Assembly (NCBI RefSeq): GCF_000421345.1
Contig: NZ_ATWV01000002.1
Span: forward strand, 124,001 to 188,000
Length of the DNA: 64,000 bases
Source of the DNA: Treponema bryantii NK4A124
GTDB lineage: Bacteria; Spirochaetota; Spirochaetia; Treponematales; Treponemataceae
Reading direction: 5' to 3'
Position numbers and translations under genes: made by a program. The notes beneath the pieces are model-generated. The model searched no databases. It worked only from the letters and a program-made list of their open reading frames with translations, and was not told the origin of the DNA. This document shows positions 18,788 through 27,580 of the stretch, piece by piece. Numbering within the stretch: the stretch's first letter is position 1; each line of letters begins with the position of its first letter.

Positions 18788-19114
18788 ATGGAACAGTTAT
18801 CAATTGTAGAAAAAGACGGTGCAAACTATCACTTATATGAACTCGAAGGCGCTTTGAACGCCTATACAATCGGTGAATTTCAGAACACTTTGTATGAGGC
18901 TGTTCACAAGAACAACATCGTACTTGATATGTCAAAGCTCGTAGAACTTGATCCTGCAGGAATCGGCTTTTTGATGGCAGCCTTCAACGACAGCGAAGAT
19001 GTTGGAAATAAATTGTATTTTATGTCGATGTCAAACGAAGCAGAAAAAGCAATTTCTGCGACGGGGTTTAAATACTTATTCAACCTGATAAACTCGGTGA
19101 CAGAAGTTAATTAA
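18788..19114 (+). CDS. STAS-domain anti-sigma-factor antagonist
   Basis: 108 residues forming a single STAS domain, as in SpoIIAA/RsbV: 'YELEGALNAYTIGEFQNTLYEAV', 'NIVLDMSKLVELDPAGIGFLM'. In the canonical site (D-[ST]-[ST]-G) this protein has D-P-A-G, so the usual phospho-acceptor Ser is missing at that exact position. That could mean it is not phosphorylated there or mimics one state. It lies 1 nt downstream of the second PP2C phosphatase, which would be its expected phosphatase. No anti-sigma kinase gene is seen next to it. GGAGG immediately upstream (within the end of the phosphatase gene) is a strong ribosome site. Confidence 0.85.
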   Translation: MEQLSIVEKDGANYHLYELEGALNAYTIGEFQNTLYEAVHKNNIVLDMSKLVELDPAGIGFLMAAFNDSEDVGNKLYFMSMSNEAEKAISATGFKYLFNLINSVTEVN

Positions 19115-19124
19115 CCGGCTCATA

Positions 19125-19154
19125 TAAAAAAATTCCCCGGCTTGCCCGGGGAAT
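19125..19154 (-). terminator. Intrinsic terminator (leuS; possibly bidirectional)
   Basis: ATTCCCCGG (19132-19140), 5-nt loop, CCGGGGAAT (19146-19154). On the minus strand the stem is followed by seven T, so it ends leuS transcripts; the plus-strand side is followed by a weaker T-rich tract after the STAS gene. Confidence 0.8.
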
Positions 19155-19169
19155 AATTATTTAACTTGC

Positions 19170-19204
19170 CGTCATTGCGAGGAGCGCAGCGACGTGGCAA
19201 TCTA
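19170..19204. repeat. Family A palindromic repeat supplying the leuS stop codon
   Basis: CGTCATTGCGAG...GTGGCAATCTA unit. Its last three bases are the reverse complement of the leuS TAG stop (19202-19204). Confidence 0.85.
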
Positions 19205-21754
19205 CTTAACTACGATGTTAACCAGTTTGTCCTTAACAACAATACATTTTACTATCTCATGACCATCAGTGAACTTCTTTACACCGTCACGAGCAAATGC
19301 AATTTCCTTAAGGCTATCATCAGATGAACCAGGTGCTGCTTCAAATGTATCGCGTTTCTTACCATTAACCATTACAACGATTGTCTTTACATCATCCTTT
19401 GCAAAGTCTTCGTTAATCTTTGGCCAAGCCACGTAAGCGATAGTTTCCTTGTTTCCAAGTTTCTCCCAGAGTTCTTCGCCGAGGTGTGGTGCATATGGTG
19501 AAAGTACTTTTACGAAGTCGCTCCACATTGCCTTTGGAACTTCAGGAAGCTTTGAGAGCTCGTTGATGAAAATCATCATCTGGCTGATTGCTGTGTTGAA
19601 GTTCAAGGTTGCGGTATCATCAGTTACCTTTTTGATTGTCTGGGCAAAAGTCTTGCGGGCAGAAATCAAAGCTTTGTCTTCGAGTTTGCCTGTGATGTCG
19701 ATGTCGCTCATTGGTTTTTCAGAAACTGACCAAACCTTTTCAAGGAAGCGGTGAATACCAACAATACCCTGAGTAGCCCATGGCTTAGACATTGTAAGAG
19801 GTCCCATGAACATTTCGTACATACGTACAGAGTCTGCACCGTAAGCTTTAATTTCATCATCAGGATTTACTACGTTTTTCAAAGATTTAGACATCTTAGC
19901 AACAATCTGCTCGAGTTCTTCGCCGGTTGCTTTTTCGTAGTATTTTCCATCATCCTTCTGTTCAACTTCATCAACTGGAACCAGAGTCTTGTTCTTTCTC
20001 TGGAAGGCGAATGAAGTAATCATACCCTGGTTTACAAGGCGCTGGAAAGGTTCTTTTGTGCTTACTACACCAATATCATAAAGTACCTTGTGCCAGAAGC
20101 GGGCATAGAGAAGGTGAAGAACGGCGTGCTCAGCACCACCAATGTAGAGGTCTACAGGCATCCAGTACTTTTCTTTTTCTGGAGCACAGAAAGCCTTGTC
20201 GTTGTGTGGGTCCAGGTAGCGCAGGTAGTACCAGCAGCTTCCTCCCCACTGAGGCATTGTGTTTGTTTCTCGCTTAGCAGGTTTACCGCACTTTGGACAC
20301 TTGCAGTTTACCCATGAATCAATAGCAGCAAGAGGAGACTCACCGGTTCCTGTAGGCTGATATGATTTTACCTCAGGAAGCTTCAATGGGAGCTCTTCTT
20401 CCGGAACCGGAACTGTTCCACAGTCTGGACAGTGTACCAGAGGAATTGGTTCACCCCAGTAGCGCTGGCGGCTGTAAACCCAGTCGCGGAGTTTATAGTT
20501 GATAGCCTTGCGGCCGATTTTCTTTTCTTCGAGGAATTCCAGCATCTTTGCAATTGCGTCTGCCTTGTTGAGGCCGTCGAGAAATTCTGAGTTTACGTGG
20601 ATTCCGTCCTGTGTCCAGGCCTGCTGCTGTACATCAACTTCAGATTTGAGAACTTCGATGATAGGAAGATTGAACTTCTTAGCAAATTCCCAGTCACGGT
20701 CATCGTGAGCAGGTACAGCCATAATTGCACCAGTACCGTAAGAAATCAAAACGTAGTCTGCAATCCAGATTGGAATGAGTTTTCCATTTACAGGGTTGAT
20801 TGCGTAGCTTCCAGAGAATACACCGGTCTTGTCCTTTGCAAGGTCTGTACGCTCAAGATCAGACTTCTTTGCTGCAGCTTCCTGATAAGCCTTAACAGCG
20901 TCTGCCTGCTCAGCAGTTGTGATTTCAGGAATAATTTTGTGTTCCGGTGAAACTACCATGTAAGTAGCTCCGAACAATGTGTCGCAGCGGGTAGTGTAAA
21001 CTGTAAGCTTGTTATCAGTTGGCTTTCCGTCTTTATCTGCTACAGTAAAGGTAACTTCGGCACCTGTTGATTTTCCAATCCAGTTGTGCTGCATTGCCTT
21101 TACGCTTTCCGGCCAGTCAAGGCCTTCAAGGTCTGCATCCAGGCGGTCTGCATAATCAGTAATTTTCAAAATCCACTGGCGGATTGTTTTGTGAGTTACT
21201 TCTGCACCACAGCGGTCGCACTTTCCGTCTTTTACTTCCTCGTTTGCAAGACCAGTCATACAAGAAGGACACCAGTTGATTGGAGTCTGTGCTTCGTAAG
21301 CCAATCCCTTCTTGTAGAGCTGGAGGAAAATCCACTGTGTCCATTTGTAGTAGTCCGGCTCACAGGTAGATACACAGCGGTCCCAGTCGTAGCTGAAGCC
21401 GAGCGACTTAATCTGCTGTGTAAAGTGTTCGATATTTGCGTTAGTTGTTGTCTTTGGATGAGTTCCAGTCTTAATTGCATAGTTTTCTGCAGGAAGACCA
21501 AAAGCGTCGTATCCCATAGGATGGAGTACGTTATATCCATTCATGCGCAGGTAGCGGCAGTAAATATCTGTTGCAGTGTAGCCTTCCGGATGACCTACAT
21601 GTAGTCCGGCTGCACTTGGATAAGGGAACATATCAAGGACATACATGCGTTTGTCTGCAGGATACTTTTCGTCCTCTGTTACCTTAAAAGTTTTGTGTTC
21701 GTCCCAATACTTCTGCCATTTAGGCTCGATTGATTCAAATGGATACTTGCTCAT
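19202..21754 (-). CDS. leuS: Leucyl-tRNA synthetase
   Basis: 850 residues, class I synthetase of normal length that charges tRNA-Leu. The HIGH signature reads HVGH (52-55) and KMSKS is intact ('[14 protein letters not shown]', about 620). Zinc-knuckle cysteines are present ('[12 protein letters not shown] ... CDRCG' and 'CPDCG ... CPKCG'), and the editing insertion contains the '[20 protein letters not shown]' region typical of CP1 proofreading. The stop codon lies in a family A repeat. GAGG precedes the ATG. It follows the metal transporter operon but has its own promoter candidate. Confidence 0.98.
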   Translation of the reverse strand: MSKYPFESIEPKWQKYWDEHKTFKVTEDEKYPADKRMYVLDMFPYPSAAGLHVGHPEGYTATDIYCRYLRMNGYNVLHPMGYDAFGLPAENYAIKTGTHPKTTTNANIEHFTQQIKSLGFSYDWDRCVSTCEPDYYKWTQWIFLQLYKKGLAYEAQTPINWCPSCMTGLANEEVKDGKCDRCGAEVTHKTIRQWILKITDYADRLDADLEGLDWPESVKAMQHNWIGKSTGAEVTFTVADKDGKPTDNKLTVYTTRCDTLFGATYMVVSPEHKIIPEITTAEQADAVKAYQEAAAKKSDLERTDLAKDKTGVFSGSYAINPVNGKLIPIWIADYVLISYGTGAIMAVPAHDDRDWEFAKKFNLPIIEVLKSEVDVQQQAWTQDGIHVNSEFLDGLNKADAIAKMLEFLEEKKIGRKAINYKLRDWVYSRQRYWGEPIPLVHCPDCGTVPVPEEELPLKLPEVKSYQPTGTGESPLAAIDSWVNCKCPKCGKPAKRETNTMPQWGGSCWYYLRYLDPHNDKAFCAPEKEKYWMPVDLYIGGAEHAVLHLLYARFWHKVLYDIGVVSTKEPFQRLVNQGMITSFAFQRKNKTLVPVDEVEQKDDGKYYEKATGEELEQIVAKMSKSLKNVVNPDDEIKAYGADSVRMYEMFMGPLTMSKPWATQGIVGIHRFLEKVWSVSEKPMSDIDITGKLEDKALISARKTFAQTIKKVTDDTATLNFNTAISQMMIFINELSKLPEVPKAMWSDFVKVLSPYAPHLGEELWEKLGNKETIAYVAWPKINEDFAKDDVKTIVVMVNGKKRDTFEAAPGSSDDSLKEIAFARDGVKKFTDGHEIVKCIVVKDKLVNIVVK

Positions 21755-21788
21755 ACACGCCTCACAATTTATTTAAAATGATTGAAAT

Positions 21789-21817
21789 ATTATAGTAAAA
21801 TTTAAGAGGTCTGTGAA
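21789..21817 (-). promoter_or_regulatory. Candidate leuS promoter
   Basis: Minus strand TTCACA (21812-21817), 17-bp spacer, TATAAT (21789-21794), about 35 nt before the leuS ATG. No T-box specifier structure was found between them; the leader is too short. Confidence 0.5.
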
Positions 21818-21821
21818 GAAC

Positions 21822-22322
21822 TTAAAACTCAACAGAGCTGGCGTCTAGATAATTGTAGGTAATTCCATCATTTTCAATGAGCTTGTAAATGCCGGTTACG
21901 GTGATGTCCTGTCCAGGTTCTGGAAAATCGTCCGGATATTTATGATTTCCAGGCCATACGAACTCCAGTCCCTGCTGGCAGCAGGCTGTAGCATCCGGGA
22001 CAACTACGGCATAGTAGAGTTCACCTGTCTGTGGATCTGTGTAAGTTTCGAACCAGCCTGAAACCTTTATGTTTTTTTCGACATAATCTTCCGGCATTAC
22101 CAGCATGTCGAACATTGTTGAGTAAATCATTGTTGCGGACATTTTTGTCAGGTCCAGATCGATTTTTGATGGATCGGAGCTGGCGGTGGAGCTGGTTCCG
22201 TGAGCCTCAGCCACCGAAGTTTTTGCGGCTGCAGCAGCCTGGAGCCCAGAGTTATCGGTTTTGTCTTTTGCTTTACATGAGAGCAAAGTTAAGCATGTCA
22301 GTAAAATCAGAATCTTTTTCAT
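21822..22322 (-). CDS. Small lipoprotein in metal ABC transporter operon, OB-like domain
   Basis: 166 residues. Lipoprotein signal with lipobox L-L-S-C at residue ~16. A low-complexity Ala/Ser linker leads to a compact domain, 'MPEDYVEKNIKVSGWFETY' ... 'YYAVVVPDATACCQQGLEFV' ... 'GQDITVTGIY', which has the strand pattern of an OB fold. The adjacent cysteines in 'ACCQQG' could bind metal (inference). Its start overlaps the permease stop by 4 nt, so it is translated with the transporter. It does not look like a ZnuA/TroA solute-binding protein (too short, no His-rich loop). Family not recognised by name. Confidence 0.7.
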   Translation of the reverse strand: MKKILILLTCLTLLSCKAKDKTDNSGLQAAAAAKTSVAEAHGTSSTASSDPSKIDLDLTKMSATMIYSTMFDMLVMPEDYVEKNIKVSGWFETYTDPQTGELYYAVVVPDATACCQQGLEFVWPGNHKYPDDFPEPGQDITVTGIYKLIENDGITYNYLDASSVEF

Positions 22323-23164
22323 TTTATAAAAACTCCCACAGCTGTAAAGAGCAGGAAGGCTGCAAGGTCAACGGCAACAATTGTGCTTCCAACCGGAGTG
22401 CCTGCGAGAACTGAAATCAAAAGACCTGTTACCGAACATACAACAGAAACCACTGCCGAACACACTGTTACAGAACGGAAGCTTTTGAAAACTCTCATTG
22501 CAGAGAGGGCGGGGAAAATTACCAGTGCAGAAATCAAAAGGGAACCAACAAGGTTCATTGCAAGCACAATAATCACCGCAATAATAATTGCAATTACAAG
22601 ATTATAAATCTGAGCATGAGTTCCTACTGCGGTTGCAAAATTTTCATCGAAGGTTACGCAGAAGATTTTGTTATAGAAGATAATGAAGGCAATTATTACT
22701 GCCACCGAGAGCCCTGTACAAAGCCATACTTCACCAATGGTGAGCGTTAGGATTGAGGTTGAGCCGAAGAGGGTGCTGCATACGTCGCCGGTGATGTTTG
22801 ATGAAGTTGAAAAAATATTCATCAAAAGATAACCGATTGCAAGGGATGCTACAGAAATCATGGCAACTGCGGCGTCTCCCTGAATTTTTGTGTTACGGCC
22901 GGTACGAAGCAATAGTACGGCACATAAAATTGTAAGAGGGAGAACTATGTACATATCATTAGGAATCTTAATGAAGGTGCCTAAAACAGTTGCAAGACAG
23001 ATTCCGCCAAAAGCTACGTGAGAAAGTCCGTCGCCTATAAATGAAAAGCGTTTGAGTACCAGGGTAACGCCCAGCAGGGAAGAGCAGAGGGAAATTAAAA
23101 CTCCTACTATGAAGGCGTAGCGTACAAAGGCAAAACTAAAGTATGTTGCTAAGGTGTCTATCAT
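22319..23164 (-). CDS. Metal-ion ABC transporter permease (ABC-3 family)
   Basis: 281 residues, eight or so membrane segments, matching the ZnuB/TroC/MntB permease family. Recognisable stretches: 'ISLCSSLLGVTLVLKRFSFIGDGLSHVAFGG', the coupling region with conserved 'GDGLSH', and 'FDENFATAVGTHA'. It moves Zn, Mn or Fe across the inner membrane with the ATPase encoded just upstream. The start lies 29 nt inside the ATPase gene. The metal cannot be assigned from the sequence alone. Confidence 0.9.
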   Translation of the reverse strand: MIDTLATYFSFAFVRYAFIVGVLISLCSSLLGVTLVLKRFSFIGDGLSHVAFGGICLATVLGTFIKIPNDMYIVLPLTILCAVLLLRTGRNTKIQGDAAVAMISVASLAIGYLLMNIFSTSSNITGDVCSTLFGSTSILTLTIGEVWLCTGLSVAVIIAFIIFYNKIFCVTFDENFATAVGTHAQIYNLVIAIIIAVIIVLAMNLVGSLLISALVIFPALSAMRVFKSFRSVTVCSAVVSVVCSVTGLLISVLAGTPVGSTIVAVDLAAFLLFTAVGVFIK

Positions 23165-23822
23165 ATTCTTTTACGTCTCCAAAAAAACTTGCGCCGCCAC
23201 TTCCGATGTGAAGCACATGGCTGGCATATTTTAGCGCGGCATCTGTATCGTGGGAAATCATTATGATTGTGATTCCGTCTTTATTTAACTGTTCTATAAG
23301 GTCGTACATTTCCTGGGTGGCTGCAGGGTCAAGACCGGTTACAGGTTCGTCGAGTAAAAGCATTTTCTGGGCGGCGCAGAGGGCACGGGCAAGCAGGGTT
23401 CTCTGCTGCTGACCACCGGAAAGTTCACGGTAGCATTTTTTTGCCAGGTGGGTAATACCAAGTTTTTCCATTGCGGCCAGGGCAAGTTCTTTTTCTTCTT
23501 TTATATAAAAGGGGCGGCGGCCGCATCGAGACTGACATCCGGAAAGAACAATTTCTCTGACACTGGCCGGGAAGTCTCTCTGCACATCTGTCTGCTGAGG
23601 CAGGTAGCTGATTTCATCGGGGAGAAGACCATCGCCGGTTTCAATAGTTCCTGCGAGTGGTTTTAGAAGCCGCAAAATAGTCTTCATCAGCGTGGTTTTT
23701 CCAGAGCCGTTTTCGCCCACTATGCAGAGATAGTCGCCCTTGTTTACGCTGAAGGAGAGATTTTCTATTACTGTTTTTGTACCATACCCCAGGGTAAGGT
23801 TCTTACATTCTAGTTGAGACAT
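23136..23822 (-). CDS. Metal-ion ABC transporter ATPase
   Basis: 228 residues, ABC ATPase of the ZnuC/MntA type. Walker A GENGSGKT (about 36-43), Q-loop in 'SYLPQQTD', signature LSGGQQQR, Walker B 'KMLLLDEP' and a switch His in 'IIMISHDTDAAL'. It powers the ABC-3 permease. First gene of a three-gene operon (ATPase, permease, lipoprotein). AGGA is about 7 nt upstream of its ATG. A family B repeat and a perfect Fur-type operator lie in its leader and promoter. Confidence 0.92.
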   Translation of the reverse strand: MSQLECKNLTLGYGTKTVIENLSFSVNKGDYLCIVGENGSGKTTLMKTILRLLKPLAGTIETGDGLLPDEISYLPQQTDVQRDFPASVREIVLSGCQSRCGRRPFYIKEEKELALAAMEKLGITHLAKKCYRELSGGQQQRTLLARALCAAQKMLLLDEPVTGLDPAATQEMYDLIEQLNKDGITIIMISHDTDAALKYASHVLHIGSGGASFFGDVKEYDRHLSNIL

Positions 23823-23832
23823 TAAAAAGTCC

Positions 23833-23894
23833 TGTCACCCCGAACTTGATTCGGGGTCTCAAGTTATAGATGCTGAATCAAGTTCAGCATGACG
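23833..23894. repeat. Family B palindromic repeat in the transporter 5' leader
   Basis: Two hairpins: CACCCCGAACTTGATTCGGGG-type arm (CCCCGAA/TTCGGGG) and TGCTGAATCAAGTTCAGCAT-type arm. Same family as 26824 and 36848. It lies between the promoter and the ATPase start, so it would be transcribed as part of the leader. Confidence 0.85.
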
Positions 23895-23901
23895 ATTAAA
23901 A

Positions 23902-23946
23902 TTGATAATGATTATCAAATTATACATATATTTTATTATTTTACAA
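23902..23946 (-). promoter_or_regulatory. Fur-family operator overlapping the metal transporter promoter
   Basis: TTGATAATGATTATCAA (23902-23918) is a perfect 8-1-8 palindrome containing the exact 7-1-7 Fur consensus TGATAATnATTATCA. On the minus strand it lies directly after a -10 TATAAT (23919-23924) with TTGTAA 16 bp further up (23941-23946), so a bound repressor would cover the start site. The 7-1-7 form matches Fur better than the known Zur (TCGTAATnATTACGA) or PerR consensus. Confidence 0.85.
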
Positions 23947-23977
23947 TATGTATTTTCTATAATATAATTATACAATT

Positions 23978-25876
23978 ATGACAGTATTTGCTACTTTTGT
24001 TATAGTATTATTTGCAGTCACTTATGCAAGTGTACTGACATTGAGATGGTTTGCCCTTGAGTTTATTTACAATGATGTTGCCGCCATGTGGGGAGGTACT
24101 CTTCCTAATATCATGGTTGCATCTTTGCTTTTGTTTATTGCCGTTGCCATAGGGTATTTTATATCAAAGCCTTTTGATCAGATAGTTAAAAAGATTCAGA
24201 CGGAAGGGCGAAAAGCCACTAAGGATGAAATTGCAGCCTGCCTTAAAAGCTACAGGGGAATCATTCTTCTTATTATTGCTGCAAACGTAATCGGATTTTT
24301 TATCGGTCAGATTATCATTGTGTATATCGGAATTGCAAACGGATCAAACGTGTATTATTTTTCGCGCGTTTTCCTGGTTGTAGCACAGGCTATGGGCTTT
24401 GGAGGTATTTCTGCAATTACAGCAATTAAGATTGTAGATTATCTTCTTATCAAAAAGCGTGAGATGCTGGAGATGGGGTCTATTGTCGAATTCAGAAGCC
24501 GCTCTTCAAAAATCTCTATTTCAATTGGTCTGGTTTTCTTCCTTTCGCTATACTTCCTGGGTATCAACATGCTTACTGTTCCTTATGGAATTCTTCTGGA
24601 ATCACACAATGGAACTTTCCAGGGGGATCTGCTGATAGCCTTTTTTAAGAAGGGTGCACTCTGTATCATTCTTTCTACTGTTATTGGTGCAGTTCCATTT
24701 CTTACCGTTCTTCACGGCCTTTCACAGCGAATCAAACTTACATCAAGACTTCTTGATGATATTGCAAACAACGGTGACCTTACCTGCCGAATCAATATCA
24801 ATATGATTGATGACTTTGGTGTTCTTATTTCTTCTGTAAATACTTTGATTGAAAAGCTTTCTTCTATGATTAAGGACTTTAAGGCAGAGACAAATGCCGT
24901 AACTGAGTCGGCCGGAATTATTTCAAAATCTGCACGTTATGCTACCGGTGCTATCGGCGTTATGAATCATTCACTTCAACATATTGATGAAAACTCTAAA
25001 AAGCAGGATGAGCTTGTTTCTGTTACCGGTGAAAATCTTGTAATGCTTGCAGATTCTATTGATACTGTAAAACTACACGTTACTCAGCAGACAGAAGCAG
25101 TTCAGAGTATTTCTACTGCTATTTCTAAGATGACCGACAGTATTTCCAGCGTTGCTAATACTGCTAAGCAGGCCCAGGAGGTTTCTCAGGGGCTTTCTGA
25201 ACGTTCTGATATTGGTAACACTGCTGTTGAACATGCTGTAAGTACAATGAAAGAGATTCAGACTGTATCAGAAGAAGTTAGAAAGCTTTTGAAGGTTATT
25301 CAGGGTATTGCGGCTCAGACAAATCTCCTTTCTATGAACGCTGCAATTGAGGCGGCACATGCAGGTGAATTTGGTGCGGGCTTTGCGGTTGTTGCAGACG
25401 AGGTTCGTTCTCTGGCTTCTTCTTCATCTTCAAGTGCCCGCAATATTCAGGTTAAGATTAAAGAGATGATGGAAAAGACTACGGCCGGTGTAGAGGCTAT
25501 TACTTCTGCCGGTACAGCCTTCCAGGGAATCCGTGATAATGTAATTGAAAATGCGGCTCTCGTAAAGAATATTTATGATGCTATGATTGAGCAGAATCAG
25601 GGCGCAGCCGATACTAAGCAGGCTGCCGATGACCTTGTAGAAGCCATTCATGCTATTCGTGATCTGGCGGAAGAGGAAACAGAAGAGGCGGGTAAGCTGC
25701 GCGAGTCTATGGATGCGGTAGTTGCGGCTTCTAAGTCTACTGTAGCTGCGGTTCAGGAAAGTATGGAAGCTACGGCTAATATGAAAATGACTGTTGAAAA
25801 GGTTGATTCATCTGCAGCCGGCAACGTAGAGTCGGTAGAAAAGATTCACAACCATGTTGAACAGTTTATCGTTTAG
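23978..25876 (+). CDS. Methyl-accepting chemotaxis protein with multi-TM sensor
   Basis: 632 residues. The N-terminus has about six membrane segments (within 1-255) and no large periplasmic ligand domain, so sensing is probably in or at the membrane. A HAMP-like linker ('[18 protein letters not shown] ... [16 protein letters not shown]', about 258-305) leads to the cytoplasmic signalling coiled coil with the conserved hairpin tip '[20 protein letters not shown]' followed by '[13 protein letters not shown]'. It signals to CheA/CheW. A TATAAT lies 15 nt upstream of the ATG; the promoter faces away from the metal transporter. Confidence 0.93.
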   Translation: MTVFATFVIVLFAVTYASVLTLRWFALEFIYNDVAAMWGGTLPNIMVASLLLFIAVAIGYFISKPFDQIVKKIQTEGRKATKDEIAACLKSYRGIILLIIAANVIGFFIGQIIIVYIGIANGSNVYYFSRVFLVVAQAMGFGGISAITAIKIVDYLLIKKREMLEMGSIVEFRSRSSKISISIGLVFFLSLYFLGINMLTVPYGILLESHNGTFQGDLLIAFFKKGALCIILSTVIGAVPFLTVLHGLSQRIKLTSRLLDDIANNGDLTCRININMIDDFGVLISSVNTLIEKLSSMIKDFKAETNAVTESAGIISKSARYATGAIGVMNHSLQHIDENSKKQDELVSVTGENLVMLADSIDTVKLHVTQQTEAVQSISTAISKMTDSISSVANTAKQAQEVSQGLSERSDIGNTAVEHAVSTMKEIQTVSEEVRKLLKVIQGIAAQTNLLSMNAAIEAAHAGEFGAGFAVVADEVRSLASSSSSSARNIQVKIKEMMEKTTAGVEAITSAGTAFQGIRDNVIENAALVKNIYDAMIEQNQGAADTKQAADDLVEAIHAIRDLAEEETEEAGKLRESMDAVVAASKSTVAAVQESMEATANMKMTVEKVDSSAAGNVESVEKIHNHVEQFIV

Positions 25877-25935
25877 AGAAACTGATGTTTGTCTGGTAGT
25901 ACAATGAACTATTGGACAGACGGATATAAAAGAAT

Positions 25936-25980
25936 AAAGGCTGTGGGATACACTCATTCCTCGTGTAGACCATAGCCTTT
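25936..25980. terminator. Bidirectional terminator-like hairpin between MCP and adk
   Basis: AAAGGCTGTGG (25936-25946) pairs with CCATAGCCTTT (25970-25980), one G-U, with an inner TACAC/GTGTA stem. Both flanks are A/T rich. It separates the convergent MCP and adk genes. Confidence 0.65.
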
Positions 25981-26004
25981 CTTCTTTTATGTGTTTTTGT
26001 TTAA

Positions 26005-26631
26005 TTAAAAGATCTTTTTAAACTCACCAAGCAAAATGTCTGTTTCGATAGATGCATCGAGGTCGGTAATCTTGCCCTTGTTCTTGTAGTAGTTGATGAG
26101 CGGTTCTGTCTGCTCGCGGTAAACGTCCATACGGTGGAGGATAGATTCCTGCTTATCGTCATCGCGCTGATAGAGTTCGCCGCCACACTTGTCGCAAACG
26201 CCTTCTACTTTTGGTGGAAGAGTTTTGATGTTGTAGTTAGCTCCACAAGCCTTACAAACACGGCGTGTAGAAAGACGGCCGATTACGATATCATCTGAAA
26301 TCTGGAAGTTTACAACCTTGAGGTCTGCAACAAGTCCGTCCAGCATTTCTGCCTGTGGAATTGTACGTGGGAAACCGTCAAGAATGTATCCGTTTTTGCA
26401 GTCGTCCTGAGCAAGGCGGTCTTTTACAAGTTCAAATGTGAGTTCGTCGCTTACGAGAGAACCTGAATCGATAATTGCCTTTACCTTTACTCCAAGTGGA
26501 GTCTGTGCCTTAATATTTGCACGGAAAATATCACCAGTTGAAATGTGTGGGATTTTGTAGTCTTCTGCTACCTTTACTGCGAGAGAACCTTTTCCAGCTC
26601 CCGGTGGTCCCAAAAATACGAAATTGTTCAT
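26005..26631 (-). CDS. adk: Adenylate kinase
   Basis: 208 residues. P-loop GPPGAGKG (8-15), AMP-binding 'ISTGDIFRANI', 'DGFPRTIPQAEML', and a zinc-type LID with CxxC ... CxxC ('CKACG', 'CDKCG', about 124-145). It interconverts 2 ADP with ATP + AMP in the cytoplasm. GGAG lies 8 nt upstream of the ATG. It stands alone between converging and diverging neighbours. Confidence 0.98.
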   Translation of the reverse strand: MNNFVFLGPPGAGKGSLAVKVAEDYKIPHISTGDIFRANIKAQTPLGVKVKAIIDSGSLVSDELTFELVKDRLAQDDCKNGYILDGFPRTIPQAEMLDGLVADLKVVNFQISDDIVIGRLSTRRVCKACGANYNIKTLPPKVEGVCDKCGGELYQRDDDKQESILHRMDVYREQTEPLINYYKNKGKITDLDASIETDILLGEFKKIF

Positions 26632-26698
26632 CTATTATCTCCATTAAATTGATTTCTTCTATTTTATTATGAAAGTGACTTTCGGGCAAGGGATTTTT

Positions 26699-26780
26699 TT
26701 TCCACACGGATTGGATTTTGCTAACGCAAAATTTTTATATAATATGGAATTACGTGAGTAATTCCGAATCCGTGTGGAAA
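26699..26780. repeat. Cloverleaf-like intergenic inverted repeat
   Basis: A perfect 14-bp outer stem TTTCCACACGGATT (26699-26712) / AATCCGTGTGGAAA (26767-26780) encloses two separate hairpins: ATTTTGC-TAAC-GCAAAAT (26715-26732) and GGAATTAC-GTGA-GTAATTCC (26746-26765). Function unknown. Layout resembles the element at 48452-48513. Confidence 0.85.
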
Positions 26781-26823
26781 TTTTAATTGACTATATTACA
26801 ATTCATTTATAAATTTAAAGTAA

Positions 26824-26884
26824 TGTCATGCTGAACTTGTTTCAGCATCTTGTAATGGATCCCGAATCAAGTTCGGGATGACGG
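26824..26884. repeat. Family B palindromic repeat upstream of lemA
   Basis: Two hairpins, ATGCTGAA/TTCAGCAT and ATCCCGAA/TTCGGGAT, ending 2 nt before the lemA ribosome site AGGAGG. Confidence 0.85.
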
Positions 26885-26898
26885 TAGGAGGATTTTTA

Positions 26899-27504
26899 AT
26901 GAAAAAGATTTCGAAGGGGCTGATTGCTCTTATTATTGTGCTTGTTTGTGTGCTTGGAGTTTTTTCTTTCTATAAGAATACTTACAACTCGCTGGTTACT
27001 ATGGATGAAGGCGTTTCGGCTTCCTGGGCTGAGGTGCAGAACCAGTATCAGCGTCGTCTGGACCTGATTCCAAACCTGGTTTCTACAGTAAAAGGTTATG
27101 CTAAGCATGAAAGCGATGTATTTACTCAGGTTTCTGAGGCCCGTTCTAAGGCAGGCGGACAAATCAATATCAGTGATGAGGTTTTGAATGATCCTGAGGC
27201 TTTTGCCCGCTATCAGCAGATTCAGGATAACTTGGGTGCCAGTCTGCAGCGCCTTTTGATGGTTACAGAGCAGTATCCGGAATTAAAAGCAGACCAGAAT
27301 TTTATGGCCCTGCAGGATCAGCTGGAAGGAACTGAAAACCGCATTACAGTTGCCCGCAACCGCTTTAATGAAACTGCAAAGACCTATAATACAAAGATCC
27401 GCCAGTTCCCTGCAAATATCATTGCAAATATGAGCGGCTTTGAAAAGAAGTCTTACTTTACAGCAAGTGAAGCTGCGCAGTCTGCGCCTAAGGTTGAGTT
27501 TTAG
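26899..27504 (+). CDS. lemA: LemA family protein
   Basis: About 201 residues. The ATG at 26899 is preceded by AGGAGG (26886-26891); an upstream in-frame ATG at 26878 lies in the family B repeat and is rejected. One N-terminal membrane segment ('GLIALIIVLVCVLGVFSFY') is followed by the LemA helical domain: 'VSASWAEVQNQYQRRLDLIPNL', 'VFTQVSEARSKA', 'RNRFNETAKTYNTKIRQFP'. Biochemical role unknown; LemA genes commonly pair with TPM-domain genes, as here (two TPM genes follow). The TAG stop is part of a family C repeat. Confidence 0.92.
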   Translation: MKKISKGLIALIIVLVCVLGVFSFYKNTYNSLVTMDEGVSASWAEVQNQYQRRLDLIPNLVSTVKGYAKHESDVFTQVSEARSKAGGQINISDEVLNDPEAFARYQQIQDNLGASLQRLLMVTEQYPELKADQNFMALQDQLEGTENRITVARNRFNETAKTYNTKIRQFPANIIANMSGFEKKSYFTASEAAQSAPKVEF

Positions 27505-27567
27505 ATTGCCCGGTCAAGCCGGGCAATGACAATTGTGTCATTCTCGGGCTTGACCCGGGAATCTATA
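27502..27567. repeat. Family C palindromic repeat supplying the lemA stop codon
   Basis: Starts TAGATTGCCCGG; hairpins TTGCCCGG/CCGGGCAA and TTCTCGGG.../CCCGGGAA type. The first three bases are the lemA TAG stop. Ends just before the AGGAAGG ribosome site of the next gene. Confidence 0.85.
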
Positions 27568-27580
27568 CAGGAAGGATAAT

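Noticed and set aside
18419-18935. Minus-strand ORFs over the acidic tail of the second PP2C gene
   Set aside because: They are shadows of GAA/GCA-rich codons on the plus strand, giving Leu/Gln-rich nonsense peptides.
21755-21821. Leucine attenuator or T-box before leuS
   Set aside because: The gap is only 67 bp, with a promoter but no Leu-codon run, hairpin or T-box motif.
26699-26780. Integron attC site
   Set aside because: The RYYYAAC/GTTRRRY core sites at the ends are absent, and there is no integrase or cassette.
26878-26898. Upstream ATG for lemA
   Set aside because: It falls in the family B repeat; AGGAGG is placed for the ATG at 26899.
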